From assembly GCA_016201105.1 (NCBI GenBank), contig JACQDN010000061.1, positions 1-64,000 of the forward strand: 64,000 bases of DNA, read 5' to 3'. Within the stretch, counting starts at the first letter, position 1. Each line of letters starts with the position of its first letter. Under the pieces are notes generated by a model. The model did no database searches. It was not told where the DNA came from and saw only the letters and a list, made by a program, of their open reading frames with translations. The position numbers and the translations under genes are program-made. Shown here piece after piece: positions 18,122-24,985 of the stretch. This DNA comes from Pseudomonadota bacterium. Its GTDB lineage: Bacteria > Pseudomonadota > Alphaproteobacteria > Micropepsales > Micropepsaceae.

Positions 18122-18256
18122 ATGAGAGCTGCAGCAACAATCATATTGGCGGTTCTGGTTGGCATCATCGTGACGGCAAGCATGAGCGAAATGTATGACA
18201 AATGCGGACCGCCCTGCTTGCAAGGATTACTCCAGGCCCAGAGAGAGCGCTATTAA
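18122..18256 (+). CDS. Possible 44-residue membrane or secreted micro-peptide
   Basis: An ATG at 18122 opens a 44-codon frame: MRAAATIILAVLVGIIVTAS followed by MSEMYDKCGPPCLQGLLQAQ and RERY. The first 20 residues form a clear hydrophobic helix or signal peptide, and a CGPPC-like pair follows (C-G-P-P-C), a redox-like spacing. It starts about 40 bp after the TATAAT of the preceding promoter segment and ends 55 bp before the GST start, so it would be the first cistron. There is no good Shine-Dalgarno sequence. The coding call is tentative. Confidence 0.35.
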   Translation: MRAAATIILAVLVGIIVTASMSEMYDKCGPPCLQGLLQAQRERY

Positions 18257-18311
18257 GTTGGATGAATTGCAGAAAGAATCGACAGACCGCACAGAGGAAC
18301 GCCTGACCGTG

Positions 18312-19046
18312 ATGAAACTCTATTCCGCCGATCTCAGCCCCTACTCTGCGCGGGTACGGATGCAGATTTATGCCAAGGGCATTACGGACATCACTTTCGA
18401 ACAGCCTGCGGATTGGGGCATGCCAAAATTTCGCGAGAGATTTCCGATCGGGCGTATTCCGGTTCTCGATATCGATAGCGACATGATACCGGAATCCGAA
18501 GTGATCGCGGAATATCTCGAAGAGATCTATCCCGAATCTTCGCTGCTGGGAGGCAGTCCGCGAGAGACCGCACATATCCGCATGCTTGCCCGCATCGGCG
18601 ACATCTACATCATAAACAACATGTTCATGCTGTCCCGCCTGACAGGCGCCCTATCCCCTAGAAAAGGCGCCACAAGCAACGATCGCGTTCGCGACCAGCT
18701 CGCCGGCGAGGTGGTGGGGAACATCAAGGCGCTCGACAAATTCATCGGCACGGATGGCTTCGCCTGCTGCGGTCGCATCACGCTGGCGGATTGCGCGCTC
18801 GTGCCTGGACTTTTCTTTGTCGAGAATGTCCTGCCGGCCGCCGGCTTCGACACGCCGATTCCGGCAATGGCAAATGTCGCGGCCTATTGGGCCGCAATCC
18901 GGAAGAATGAGCACGCGGCAAGAGTGTTGATTGAACTTCACCGCGGCCTCGAAGAGCGTCGCGAAATGATCCGCAACGGCTCGTTCGAACGGTTCATCGC
19001 TGCGCGCGAGGCGGCACAGGCCGCAGTCGACGGGCAAAGCCGATGA
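18312..19046 (+). CDS. Glutathione S-transferase family protein
   Basis: The protein has 244 residues from the ATG at 18312 (MKLYSADLSPYSARVRMQIY). The thioredoxin-like N-terminal domain has SPYSARV at the active-site position and the glutathione gamma-glutamyl binding motif IPESEVIAEYLEEIYP. The C-terminal all-helical domain contains ITLADCALVPGLFFVE. It should conjugate or transfer glutathione in the cytoplasm; the electrophilic substrate is unknown. It is divergent from the LysR gene and preceded by the promoter segment 18041-18102, so it is probably the main LysR-controlled gene. An upstream extension is possible but unlike GST N-termini. Confidence 0.9.
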   Translation: MKLYSADLSPYSARVRMQIYAKGITDITFEQPADWGMPKFRERFPIGRIPVLDIDSDMIPESEVIAEYLEEIYPESSLLGGSPRETAHIRMLARIGDIYIINNMFMLSRLTGALSPRKGATSNDRVRDQLAGEVVGNIKALDKFIGTDGFACCGRITLADCALVPGLFFVENVLPAAGFDTPIPAMANVAAYWAAIRKNEHAARVLIELHRGLEERREMIRNGSFERFIAAREAAQAAVDGQSR

Positions 19047-19081
19047 ATCGCTGAGCGCGCGCCGGCATCGTTCGCATCGGC

Positions 19082-19145
19082 TATGGGACGATTCTACAGA
19101 AATTGCAATATCATCGTGATTATAATGAACTTGATGAATGTTGCG
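19082..19145 (+). promoter_or_regulatory. Promoter/operator segment, copy 2 (upstream of the secreted-protein gene)
   Basis: This segment repeats 18041-18102: GATTCTACAGAAATTGCAAT, then ATCATCGTGATTATAATGAA, then CTTGATGAATGTTGCG. The TATAAT is kept exactly, while the palindrome is imperfect here (ATCGTGATTAT). Position relative to the next gene (start 19240) is similar to a promoter. The likeness over more than 55 bp, with mismatches scattered, points to duplication followed by selection. Confidence 0.65.
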
Positions 19146-19239
19146 CAGGCACCCAATATCGAGTGCGGAACACGCGGGACAGGTCGGGTTAATCCGGGTG
19201 TCAGCCGAACGGACATATATCGCAACAGGTGAAGAGAAA

Positions 19240-19722
19240 ATGACCAGGACTACGATCTTATCCATGTGTCTCGCAGCTTCGTGTCTCGCAGCTTCCTCAC
19301 TTTCGCTTAATGCACGTGCCCAGGATGCACGTGCCCAGGATGTGCCCCAGTATACGGATGGCCCGGTCACTGATGTGGAGTACGTACACGTTGAGTACGG
19401 CCATTTTGAAACGTACATCGATTGGCTAAATTCGACATGGAAGCCGACGATGGAAGCCGCGAAGAAAGCCGGGCTAATCGTCGATTACAAGGTCCTCAGG
19501 GCCACTCCAAAAACACCGGATCAGCCCAATATATATTTAATGATCACTTATAAAAACATGGCGGCTTCTGTCGGGGACAACGGCGATAAAAGCGCCGAGT
19601 TCGAAGCAGTGACCGAGAAAGTAATCGGTAGCCTTGAGTTTCAGAACAAGAAAAGAGTGGAACGGGGTGAATACAGAAAAGTTCTGGGCAGTGAATTGGT
19701 TCGCGAACTTATTTTAAAATGA
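19240..19722 (+). CDS. Secreted protein of unknown function, LysR-regulon candidate
   Basis: The protein has 160 residues from the ATG at 19240, which has AGGTGAAGAG upstream. The signal peptide contains two internal five-residue duplications (CLAASCLAAS and DARAQDARAQD), both also exact at DNA level. The mature domain (VEYVHVEYGHFETYIDWLNS to ERGEYRKVLGSELVRELILK) alternates short strands and helices in a way that resembles dimeric alpha-beta-barrel folds, but I do not recognise a named family. It would act in the periplasm. Base composition is lower in GC than the core genes (AATATATATTTAATGATC near 19529), which suggests transfer. Confidence 0.6.
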   Translation: MTRTTILSMCLAASCLAASSLSLNARAQDARAQDVPQYTDGPVTDVEYVHVEYGHFETYIDWLNSTWKPTMEAAKKAGLIVDYKVLRATPKTPDQPNIYLMITYKNMAASVGDNGDKSAEFEAVTEKVIGSLEFQNKKRVERGEYRKVLGSELVRELILK

Positions 19723-19767
19723 CATTGTTATGCGCGTTCAAAGAGCGCGCTTGGTCGTCATTCGAGG

Positions 19768-20523
19768 ATGAAACGTAGGCGATGTCGCAGAGCCACGAGA
19801 ATAGACGAGTTGCAGATGCTTGAAGGAGCCGCTTTAAAGAGGCTGCAAGCGCTCACAACACCACATCTCGCTGATGCTTGTCTTCGCGTGGCTACAACGG
19901 TTCGGTGCGCGCCTTTTGCCATTAAGGGCGTCACACCATCGATGCGTTGCCAGGGATCAGTGCGTCCGGTCAGACACGCGGGTAGCGTTGACGTGTTCCT
20001 CGAGGCCCTCGAAGGTGCTTCTGTGGGGGATGTCCTGGTCGTGGACAATGAGGGGCTCGTCGATGAAGCATGTGTTGGCGACCTCATCGCGCTTGAAACA
20101 AAGCAAGCTGGTTCGTCGGGCATTGTTATCTGGGGGCTCCATCGGGACACTCCTGAACTCTGTGATATCGGTCTACCGTTGTTCTCCGTAGGGAGTCTTC
20201 CGGCTGGCCCATTACGTGTTCGAGCACGACATCCTGACGCGCTGATAAGCGCTCAAATTGGGGAGTGGTGTGTATCTAGTGAAGACGTGGTTGTTGCCGA
20301 TGCGGACGGCGTTCTGTTTTTGCCGAAGCAGGGCTTATGTGAGGTGATCGAAATTGCCGAACAGATTCGCGATACCGAACGACGGCAGGCGGAATTGATG
20401 ACCAAAGGTCTGAGCCTCAGGGAGCAGACGCACTTCAACGAATATCTAAAAAGGTCGAAGGAAAATCCGAGCTATGGATTCCGCGAACACCTTCGCTCAG
20501 TCAGCGGCGCTATAGAGACGTAG
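19768..20523 (+). CDS. RraA-like protein (4-hydroxy-4-methyl-2-oxoglutarate aldolase / oxaloacetate decarboxylase fold)
   Basis: The protein has 251 residues. TTPHLADACLR near the start, GDVLVVDNEG, GDLIALETKQAGSSGIVIWG and the RD of GLHRDTPEL match the RraA fold, where the G-D-x...G-x-x-R-D residues bind divalent metal and pyruvate. Relatives cleave HMG in protocatechuate breakdown or decarboxylate oxaloacetate; others inhibit RNase E. The neighbourhood (GST, RidA, LysR) suggests a catabolic role, but this is inference. The start is uncertain: 19768 has GAGG immediately before it, and 19816 (MLEGAALKRL) is an alternative. The C-terminal extension of about 60 residues is longer than in E. coli RraA. 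Confidence 0.85.
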   Translation: MKRRRCRRATRIDELQMLEGAALKRLQALTTPHLADACLRVATTVRCAPFAIKGVTPSMRCQGSVRPVRHAGSVDVFLEALEGASVGDVLVVDNEGLVDEACVGDLIALETKQAGSSGIVIWGLHRDTPELCDIGLPLFSVGSLPAGPLRVRARHPDALISAQIGEWCVSSEDVVVADADGVLFLPKQGLCEVIEIAEQIRDTERRQAELMTKGLSLREQTHFNEYLKRSKENPSYGFREHLRSVSGAIET

Positions 20524-20534
20524 TAAGGAATACT

Positions 20535-20602
20535 GTGACAGGACCAACGTTCCCCGGAGCGGCTCAAGACCAATTTGAGCAGGTGAACATTGGTCCTGTC
20601 AC
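20535..20602. repeat. Inverted pair GTGACAGGACCAACGTTCCC / GAACATTGGTCCTGTCAC
   Basis: The arms at 20535-20555 and 20585-20602 pair with one internal mismatch and enclose about 30 bp. Each arm matches the general GGTGACA...TTCCC pattern of the dispersed ~22-nt elements. It lies between the RraA and RidA genes, just after the RraA stop. The hairpin lacks a T-run. Confidence 0.75.
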
Positions 20603-20698
20603 TGAACCTCCTCGGCAGAAGCGCACCGCGCATTGGAATCGCGTAGCACGACGGGCTCGATCATCTTGACGGCCTAACCCATCCTGAGAGGAACTCCC

Positions 20699-21079
20699 AT
20701 GACAAAATCCGCAATCATTTCGCCCAAACTCGCGCCGCCGGTCGGGCCCTTCTCGCAAGGCATTCGCTCTGGCGGCTACATCTTCTTCAGCGGCCAGGTG
20801 GGACAGGATCCCGCGACCGCCAAACTCGTCGAGGGCGGCGTGGTGGCCGAGGCCGAACGCATATTCCTGAATCTCGCAGCTGTTCTGGAAGCCGCAGGCA
20901 AGAGCTTCGACGACGTGGTGCGCGTGGGCGTGTTCCTGACCAGCATGAGTGATTTCGCGACGGTCAACGGCATCTACGCCAAAAATTTCTCGCAGCCCTA
21001 TCCGGCGCGCACGACAATCGCGGCTGCGGCTTTGCCGTTAGGCGCCAGCGTCGAAATCGATCTCATCGTAGCCGCGTAA
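20699..21079 (+). CDS. RidA family enamine/imine deaminase
   Basis: The protein has 126 residues, full length for RidA (YjgF/YER057c/UK114). GPFSQGIRSGGYIFFSGQVG, DVVRVGVFLTSMSDFATVNG and YPARTTIAAAALPLGASVEI are characteristic; the arginine of PARTTI is the conserved ligand-binding residue. RidA proteins hydrolyse reactive enamines and imines, and some relatives deaminate aromatic catabolites such as 2-aminomuconate. A strong GAGGAA site precedes the ATG. It follows RraA and precedes a broken PhzF gene, so the cluster may once have encoded a longer pathway. Confidence 0.92.
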   Translation: MTKSAIISPKLAPPVGPFSQGIRSGGYIFFSGQVGQDPATAKLVEGGVVAEAERIFLNLAAVLEAAGKSFDDVVRVGVFLTSMSDFATVNGIYAKNFSQPYPARTTIAAAALPLGASVEIDLIVAA

Positions 21080-21108
21080 GCGTGCGCAGTTCGGGAAGGA
21101 ATCCAACA

Positions 21109-21240
21109 GTGCAATACAAGTACTATATCGTGGATGTGTTCAGCCGGTCGCCCTTTGGCGGCAATCAGCTCGCCGTTTTACCGGAAGCGACGGGAATTTC
21201 GATGGAGGGCATGCAGCGCATCGCGCGCGAATTCAATTTC
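21109..21240 (+). pseudogene. PhzF-family N-terminal fragment
   Basis: From the GTG at 21109 the frame reads VQYKYYIVDVFSRSPFGGNQ, then LAVLPEATGISMEGMQRIAR, then EFNF. This is the typical PhzF start (DVF...PFGGNQLAV...MQ.IAREFNFSE), but similarity stops at residue 44. After this comes a perfect 12-bp tandem repeat (GTGAGTATTCTG twice, 21241-21264) and then a bracket element, so the gene is cut by a rearrangement. The remaining 200-plus residues of PhzF are absent from the window. Confidence 0.8.
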
Positions 21241-21263
21241 GTGAGTATTCTGGTGAGTATTCT

Positions 21264-21285
21264 GGTGACAGCAACAATATTCCCC
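21264..21285 (+). repeat. 22-nt element GGTGACAGCAACAATATTCC, left bracket of the RHS fragment
   Basis: The element reads GGTGACAGCAACAATATTCC plus CC. Its inverted partner is at 22093-22114 (GGGCAACGCTACTCCTGTCA plus CC), so the pair brackets an 851-bp segment that holds the RHS fragment. It sits right at the truncated PhzF end, consistent with insertion or recombination at this element. Confidence 0.7.
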
Positions 21286-21332
21286 AAATCGTTGCAGCCG
21301 GTCGGCATATGATGCTCCTGTAACCGGATTCT

Positions 21333-21925
21333 GATAGTCCTGCCCGCCCCCGCCGTCATGTTGCCGTTCGAGTCATACGTGTACGTCGGATTGGTCGTGC
21401 CGTTGACGGTGCCCGTGATCGACGAGATCGCATGCGGGCGTGCCGAACCGGGCGAAGGATAGCTGTAGGTCCCGACGTCGGACTTGCTTGTGATGTTGCC
21501 GTTGTCGCTATAGCCGACTGTCTTGGTGCCGGTGCCCGTGCACGTCGCGGCGATGGCATAGTTGGTCAGACGGCTCAGAACGTCGTAGCAGAACTTCTCG
21601 GTGTAACCCTGATAGGTATCGGCGCGCGACGTCAGATTGCCGATGGTGTCGAAGCCATAGGAGAAGTTGGCGACGCTGTCAGACACCCAGGCGCGGATCT
21701 GCTGCACCCGGCCGGTGTTGGCGTCGAACACTTGCGTCGTGACGATGCCGTTGCCGGCGGTCTGGGTCAGCGCGTGCATCTCCGCATCGCGGGTGTTCGC
21801 CTGCCAGTAGATCGTGCCGGAGGTGTTGTCCTTGATCTGGCTGAGATAGCCGCGCGTCGCGGTGTAGACGTATTTGAGCACCAGGCCCGAGGGATACGTC
21901 ACCGTGTCGATACGGCCGGAGCGTT
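21333..21925 (-). pseudogene. Internal fragment of an RHS/YD-repeat protein
   Basis: The minus strand reads about 197 residues of RHS repeats: YPSGLVLKYVYTATRGYLSQ, FDANTGRVQQIRAW, SYGFDTIGNLTSRADTYQGY, YSDNGNITSKSDVGTYSY and YTYDSNGNMTAGAGRTI. Both ends are cut: no start codon fits the upstream side and coherence is lost after GRTI. RHS proteins are large secreted shells that carry toxin tips or mediate contact with other cells. Only a short piece of the shell remains, so it is not functional. The piece is bracketed by inverted GGTGACAG elements. Confidence 0.8.
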
Positions 21926-22092
21926 ATGCAAGAACTATTTCGGGAAAACGCTTTGGCTGAATGTTCGTCCGCTCAGGCGCGCATGACGCGCGCCTTCGCG
22001 CGGCGTCCGGGAAAATTCGGATTCACGATTTCTAGACAGATCGATCGTGCAGGAGCCGAGCCTGAGTGTCAACTTCGAGAATATCCGAGTCA

Positions 22093-22114
22093 GGGCAACG
22101 CTACTCCTGTCACC
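22093..22114 (-). repeat. 22-nt element, right bracket of the RHS fragment
   Basis: This is the inverted counterpart of 21264-21285; read on the minus strand it begins GGTGACAGGAGTAGCGTTGC. Directly to its right starts the C-terminal fragment of an MDR dehydrogenase, so both bracket elements coincide with gene breakpoints. Confidence 0.7.
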
Positions 22115-22537
22115 ACTTTCATCCCGATCGACTACACCGCCGAGGATTTCACGCGCATCGGCGAGACCTTCGATGGCCTGCTCGATGCCGTCGGCAAGAC
22201 GACCTATCTGCGTTGCCGCAGACTGCTGAAGCCCGGCGCCATCTTTGCCGGCACCGATGTCGGACCCTGGTGCCAGACCTTGTTGCTGGTGATCTGGTTT
22301 TCGATCACCAAAAGCAAAAAGGTCATCGTTGCGATGCCAAGACCCATCGCGCGGTTCGTCGACATCCTGAAGGCGCGCATGGAAGCGGGCGAATTGCGCG
22401 CCGTCATCGACCGGCGATACCCCCTAGAGAATATCGCCGACGCCTATCGTTACGTGGAGACCGGGCAAAAGACCGGAATCGTCGTCATCACTGTCAAACA
22501 ATCGGACTCAATGGCGAAGCACAATCCGAACGATTGA
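22115..22537 (+). pseudogene. C-terminal fragment of an MDR-family (zinc-type) NAD(P)-dependent dehydrogenase
   Basis: The frame reads PIDYTAEDFTRIGETFDGLL, then DAVGKT, and continues RLLKPGAIFAGTDVGP and YPLENIADAYRYVETGQKTG to the stop at 22537. This is the second half of the Rossmann domain and the C-terminus of a medium-chain dehydrogenase. The catalytic N-terminal domain and the GxGxxG motif are missing; the sequence before 22115 is the bracket element. It is a remnant and differs from the MDR protein at 2-337. Confidence 0.8.
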
Positions 22538-22658
22538 TCGAGCACTGATCAATCGACAACACGAAAATAAGGGATGACAGGTACCATACCCCAGCGGACT
22601 CCGGCAGCTGCGGCTGGTCAGCTGGCGCGAGCGTTTAGGCCGTCGCCGAATTTCATCG

Positions 22659-23045
22659 CTACACCTTCTGCACGGCGCCGCGATATTTGGCGACGATCGC
22701 ATCGACCGTCAGCAAGGTGAAGCCTTCGACCCGGGCCTGTGCGATCAGCATGCGATCGAACGGATCCTTGTGCAGAGGCTCCAAGGTTTCCAGAGCGATG
22801 GCATGCGCGCTGGTCACCGCGAGTTCATGGTAACCGTTGTCCAGTAGCCCGCGCCGCAGCAGCCGCCCATCGACGCGAAAATCGTCACGCCCGAGGCCTT
22901 GCTTGATCGCGATCTCCCACAGACTTGCGGCGCTGAAGTGCAGATCGTTGTGGGGATCGTCCAGCAGTTTGCGCGCTTTGCGCGACAGCTTTTGCGGCTG
23001 TCCCGCCGCCCACAGAAGGACAGGGGTGTCGAGCAGGAGCCTCAC
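22659..23045 (-). CDS. vapC: PIN-domain toxin (VapC family)
   Basis: The protein has 128 residues. The PIN fold acids are visible: LLLDTPVLLW (first Asp), SAASLWEIAIK (Glu), DPFDRMLIAQA (Asp) and LLTVDAIVAKY (Asp). PIN toxins are magnesium-dependent ribonucleases that cut tRNA or rRNA when freed from their antitoxin. Its start overlaps the antitoxin stop (23042), which implies coupled translation. The pair sits in the accessory block beside gene debris, typical for mobile toxin-antitoxin modules. Target RNA is not predictable. Confidence 0.92.
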   Translation of the reverse strand: MRLLLDTPVLLWAAGQPQKLSRKARKLLDDPHNDLHFSAASLWEIAIKQGLGRDDFRVDGRLLRRGLLDNGYHELAVTSAHAIALETLEPLHKDPFDRMLIAQARVEGFTLLTVDAIVAKYRGAVQKV

Positions 23046-23290
23046 CCGTCGTCTTTGCCGAACAGGTGCGAGATTTCCACATCTCCCATCCGGTCAAAAT
23101 CGTCGGGGACTGCAATGCTCCCGGACAGAAATCCCAGCCTGCGGACCTCGCCGGGCGAGGGCGCGTTCAATGCCACCACCTTGACCAGCGGTTTTCCGGC
23201 CTTGGCGATCACAAAAGGCTCGCCGCGGGCGGCCTCGTCCACCAGCCGGGACAGGTGGGTTTTTGCCTCGTGAATATTGACGGCGCGCAT
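23042..23290 (-). CDS. Phd/YefM-type antitoxin
   Basis: The protein has 82 residues: MRAVNIHEAKTHLSRLVDEA, then ARGEPFVIAKAGKPLVKVVA, the hallmark Phd/YefM DNA-binding N-terminal domain. The C-terminal tail (FDRMGDVEISHLFGKDDG) is the probable toxin-binding part. It neutralises the PIN toxin encoded directly downstream and should repress the operon by binding the palindrome at 23304-23325. Phd-type antitoxins paired with VapC-like toxins are common. Confidence 0.92.
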   Translation of the reverse strand: MRAVNIHEAKTHLSRLVDEAARGEPFVIAKAGKPLVKVVALNAPSPGEVRRLGFLSGSIAVPDDFDRMGDVEISHLFGKDDG

Positions 23291-23303
23291 CGCAGTTTTC
23301 CAT

Positions 23304-23325
23304 TAAACTAAGTCATGTTAGTTTA
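23304..23325. promoter_or_regulatory. Operator palindrome of the toxin-antitoxin operon
   Basis: TAAACTAA (23304-23311) and TTAGTTTA (23318-23325) are perfect 8-bp inverted arms around GTCATG. The arm motif is partly repeated once more to the right (GTTTA to 23330). It lies 14 bp upstream of the antitoxin start, where Phd/YefM dimers autoregulate. AT-rich sequence in a GC-rich surrounding supports an operator role. Confidence 0.75.
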
Positions 23326-23363
23326 GTTTACTCTTGGCCGTCAAGCGCTGTCATCCCCGGTTC

Positions 23364-23661
23364 GGGGACAGCTCTTTCAATTCCCAAAGTTTCGCTGTGA
23401 CAGGATTGGATCGACTCGCCAAATCCCAAGTTGTCGTGCGTGCGGTCTGTTCATCTGCCTCCCACCTCGGCGCGAGATGCAGCGCGGCGTGAAGCTCGAC
23501 TATTTCGTCAACGGGGGGAAGAGATGCGTCGACAGTTTACAGAATCCCCAATCTTACTCTGCGTTGAACGGCGCATTCGATACAGATCGGGAATTCTGTA
23601 TCATGTCGCCGTAACCGTAACAAAGCGCCCACGTGAATCGGAAGTTGCGTATCATGTCGCC
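23364..23661. repeat. Cluster of four ~22-nt GGYGACA...TTCCC elements in a gene-free stretch
   Basis: Elements lie at 23364-23385 (GGGGACAGCTCTTTCAATTC plus CC), from 23397 (GTGACAGGATTGG, minor form), at 23588-23609 (minus orientation: GGCGACATGATACAGAATTC plus CC) and at 23639-23661 (minus orientation: GGCGACATGATACGCAACTT plus CCC). The 361-bp gap 23291-23651 has no convincing gene. A 45-codon open frame from 23478 ends inside the third element but has no family likeness. The last element supplies the stop codon of the membrane-protein gene at 23652. Confidence 0.65.
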
Positions 23662-24119
23662 AGTTTTCTTGCGCGCTTGGCCGCTCGAGCGGCAACAGTC
23701 GTCAGGATGCGGCGGTAGAACATCGGAACGACAACCAACGCTGCGGTCACGCCGCCGACGCCCGACACGACAAAGAATTCGTTACGGTCCTGCGCGCCGA
23801 TGATATGGAGTGCGACGCCTGAATAGGCCGTCGCGGCGAAAGCCGTAAGCATGAACAGCGCCATGCACAGACACCAAGCGAGCGTCAATGGCTTTGGTGA
23901 TGCCCCGCGGTCTTCCCAGGTCCACAACGCCAGGACTACCAGCAGAAAGACCGGACCCATCACCGCAAAAGCCAGGTAAGGACCGGCCATCTCCTCGACC
24001 GTTTTGCGGAGGATCAGCATGACCAGGATCGCGGGCACAAGCATGAGCGCGACATACCCGGCCATAGCCCAGAACATTTTTCTCCAAAGGTTCTCCGGCA
24101 AATTAGACGATCTCATCAT
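23652..24119 (-). CDS. Small integral membrane protein of unknown function
   Basis: The protein has 155 residues from the ATG at 24119; ATG at 24116 and GTG at 24122 are alternatives. Four hydrophobic helices are visible (MFWAMAGYVALMLVPAILVM, LAFAVMGPVFLLVVLALW, LAWCLCMALFMLTAFAATAY, FFVVSGVGGVTAALVVVPMF), followed by a basic tail (RRILTTVAARAAKRARKLAT). I do not recognise the family. Its last codons and stop lie inside a bracket element, so the original C-terminus may have been replaced. It is divergent from the PP-loop ATPase gene. Confidence 0.6.
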   Translation of the reverse strand: MMRSSNLPENLWRKMFWAMAGYVALMLVPAILVMLILRKTVEEMAGPYLAFAVMGPVFLLVVLALWTWEDRGASPKPLTLAWCLCMALFMLTAFAATAYSGVALHIIGAQDRNEFFVVSGVGGVTAALVVVPMFYRRILTTVAARAAKRARKLAT

Positions 24120-24284
24120 CACCCCACACCAAATCGCGTCTGAGCCCAGCGGAACAGGCGGGACGAGATACGCATTTCTGTCGCCTGGCTGCGACTCCGC
24201 CTCGCTGTCATAACACGCGAAGGGATTTATGATAACCCTCTGTTCGTCTCTCTGAAGCCCATCTTCACTTCTTCTCAGGTCCCG

Positions 24285-24968
24285 ATGGAACACGAATCAC
24301 AGCAAGAATCGGTGTTGATGTCCTGGAGCGGGGGCAAAGACAGCTGCATGGCGTTGCAACACGTTCTGCAGACGGCGAACACGCGCGTCGAAGCCCTGCT
24401 GACGACCGTGACGCGGGACTTCGACCGGATCAGCATGCACGGTGTCCGGCGCGTATTGCTTGAACGGCAAGCGGCAAGCCTCGGCCTGCCGCTTCATCAG
24501 ATTCACATCTCAAAAGGCGCGACCAACGAAGAGTACGAGGCCAACACCGGGGAGGTATTTTCCGAGTATCACGCCCGCGGAATAAAGTCGGTCGTCTTCG
24601 GCGATCTTTTCCTTGAGGACATCCGGGCGTACCGCGAGCGCCTCCTGACCAGGCACGGCATGACCGGCCTCTACCCCGTTTGGGGGCGGGATACGGCGAA
24701 GCTCATCCGAGATTTCATCAGCCAGGGCTTCAAAACGATCCTCGTCTGCGTGGACCCGAAAAAGCTCAATCCATCGTTCGCCGGTCGGGTGATAGACGAA
24801 GAATTTCTTGCGGACCTCCCCGCGGAGGTTGATCCTTGCGGAGAGAACGGCGAGTTTCATACGTTCGTGTACGATGGACCGCTGTTCAAAAATCCGGTGA
24901 AGTTTTCCCCCGGTGAAGCGATTTGCCGTGATTCCTTCTGGTTCTGCGACTTGATACCGGAAGGGTGA
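24285..24968 (+). CDS. PP-loop ATP pyrophosphatase, Dph6/MJ0570-related (diphthine-ammonia-ligase-like)
   Basis: The protein has 227 residues. The PP-loop motif VLMSWSGGKDSCMALQHVL near the start is the ATP pyrophosphatase signature. The later VVFGDLFLEDIRAYRERLLT, then GLYPVWGRDT and the GENGEFHTFVYDGPLF segment match the Dph6/COG2102 family. In eukaryotes Dph6 amidates diphthine on EF2, but bacteria lack diphthamide, so the bacterial relatives do something else. In this window the next genes encode a DUF6580 membrane protein and a BtuF-like protein, which suggests a corrinoid-related role. That link is inference. Confidence 0.85.
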   Translation: MEHESQQESVLMSWSGGKDSCMALQHVLQTANTRVEALLTTVTRDFDRISMHGVRRVLLERQAASLGLPLHQIHISKGATNEEYEANTGEVFSEYHARGIKSVVFGDLFLEDIRAYRERLLTRHGMTGLYPVWGRDTAKLIRDFISQGFKTILVCVDPKKLNPSFAGRVIDEEFLADLPAEVDPCGENGEFHTFVYDGPLFKNPVKFSPGEAICRDSFWFCDLIPEG

Positions 24969-24985
24969 GAAAAAAGGAGATGTTC

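Noticed and set aside
21264-22114. Functional RHS polymorphic toxin
   Set aside because: Only about 197 residues of internal YD repeats remain, with neither N-terminal delivery part, core end motif, nor toxin/immunity genes.
23431-23718. A 95-codon plus-strand frame across the repeat cluster
   Set aside because: It runs through three dispersed elements and the antisense of the membrane-protein gene and has no recognisable domain.
24120-24284. Possible cobalamin riboswitch upstream of the PP-loop ATPase / BtuF-like operon
   Set aside because: The 165-bp gap is shorter than a full B12 riboswitch and contains no GCCACTG-like B12 box.
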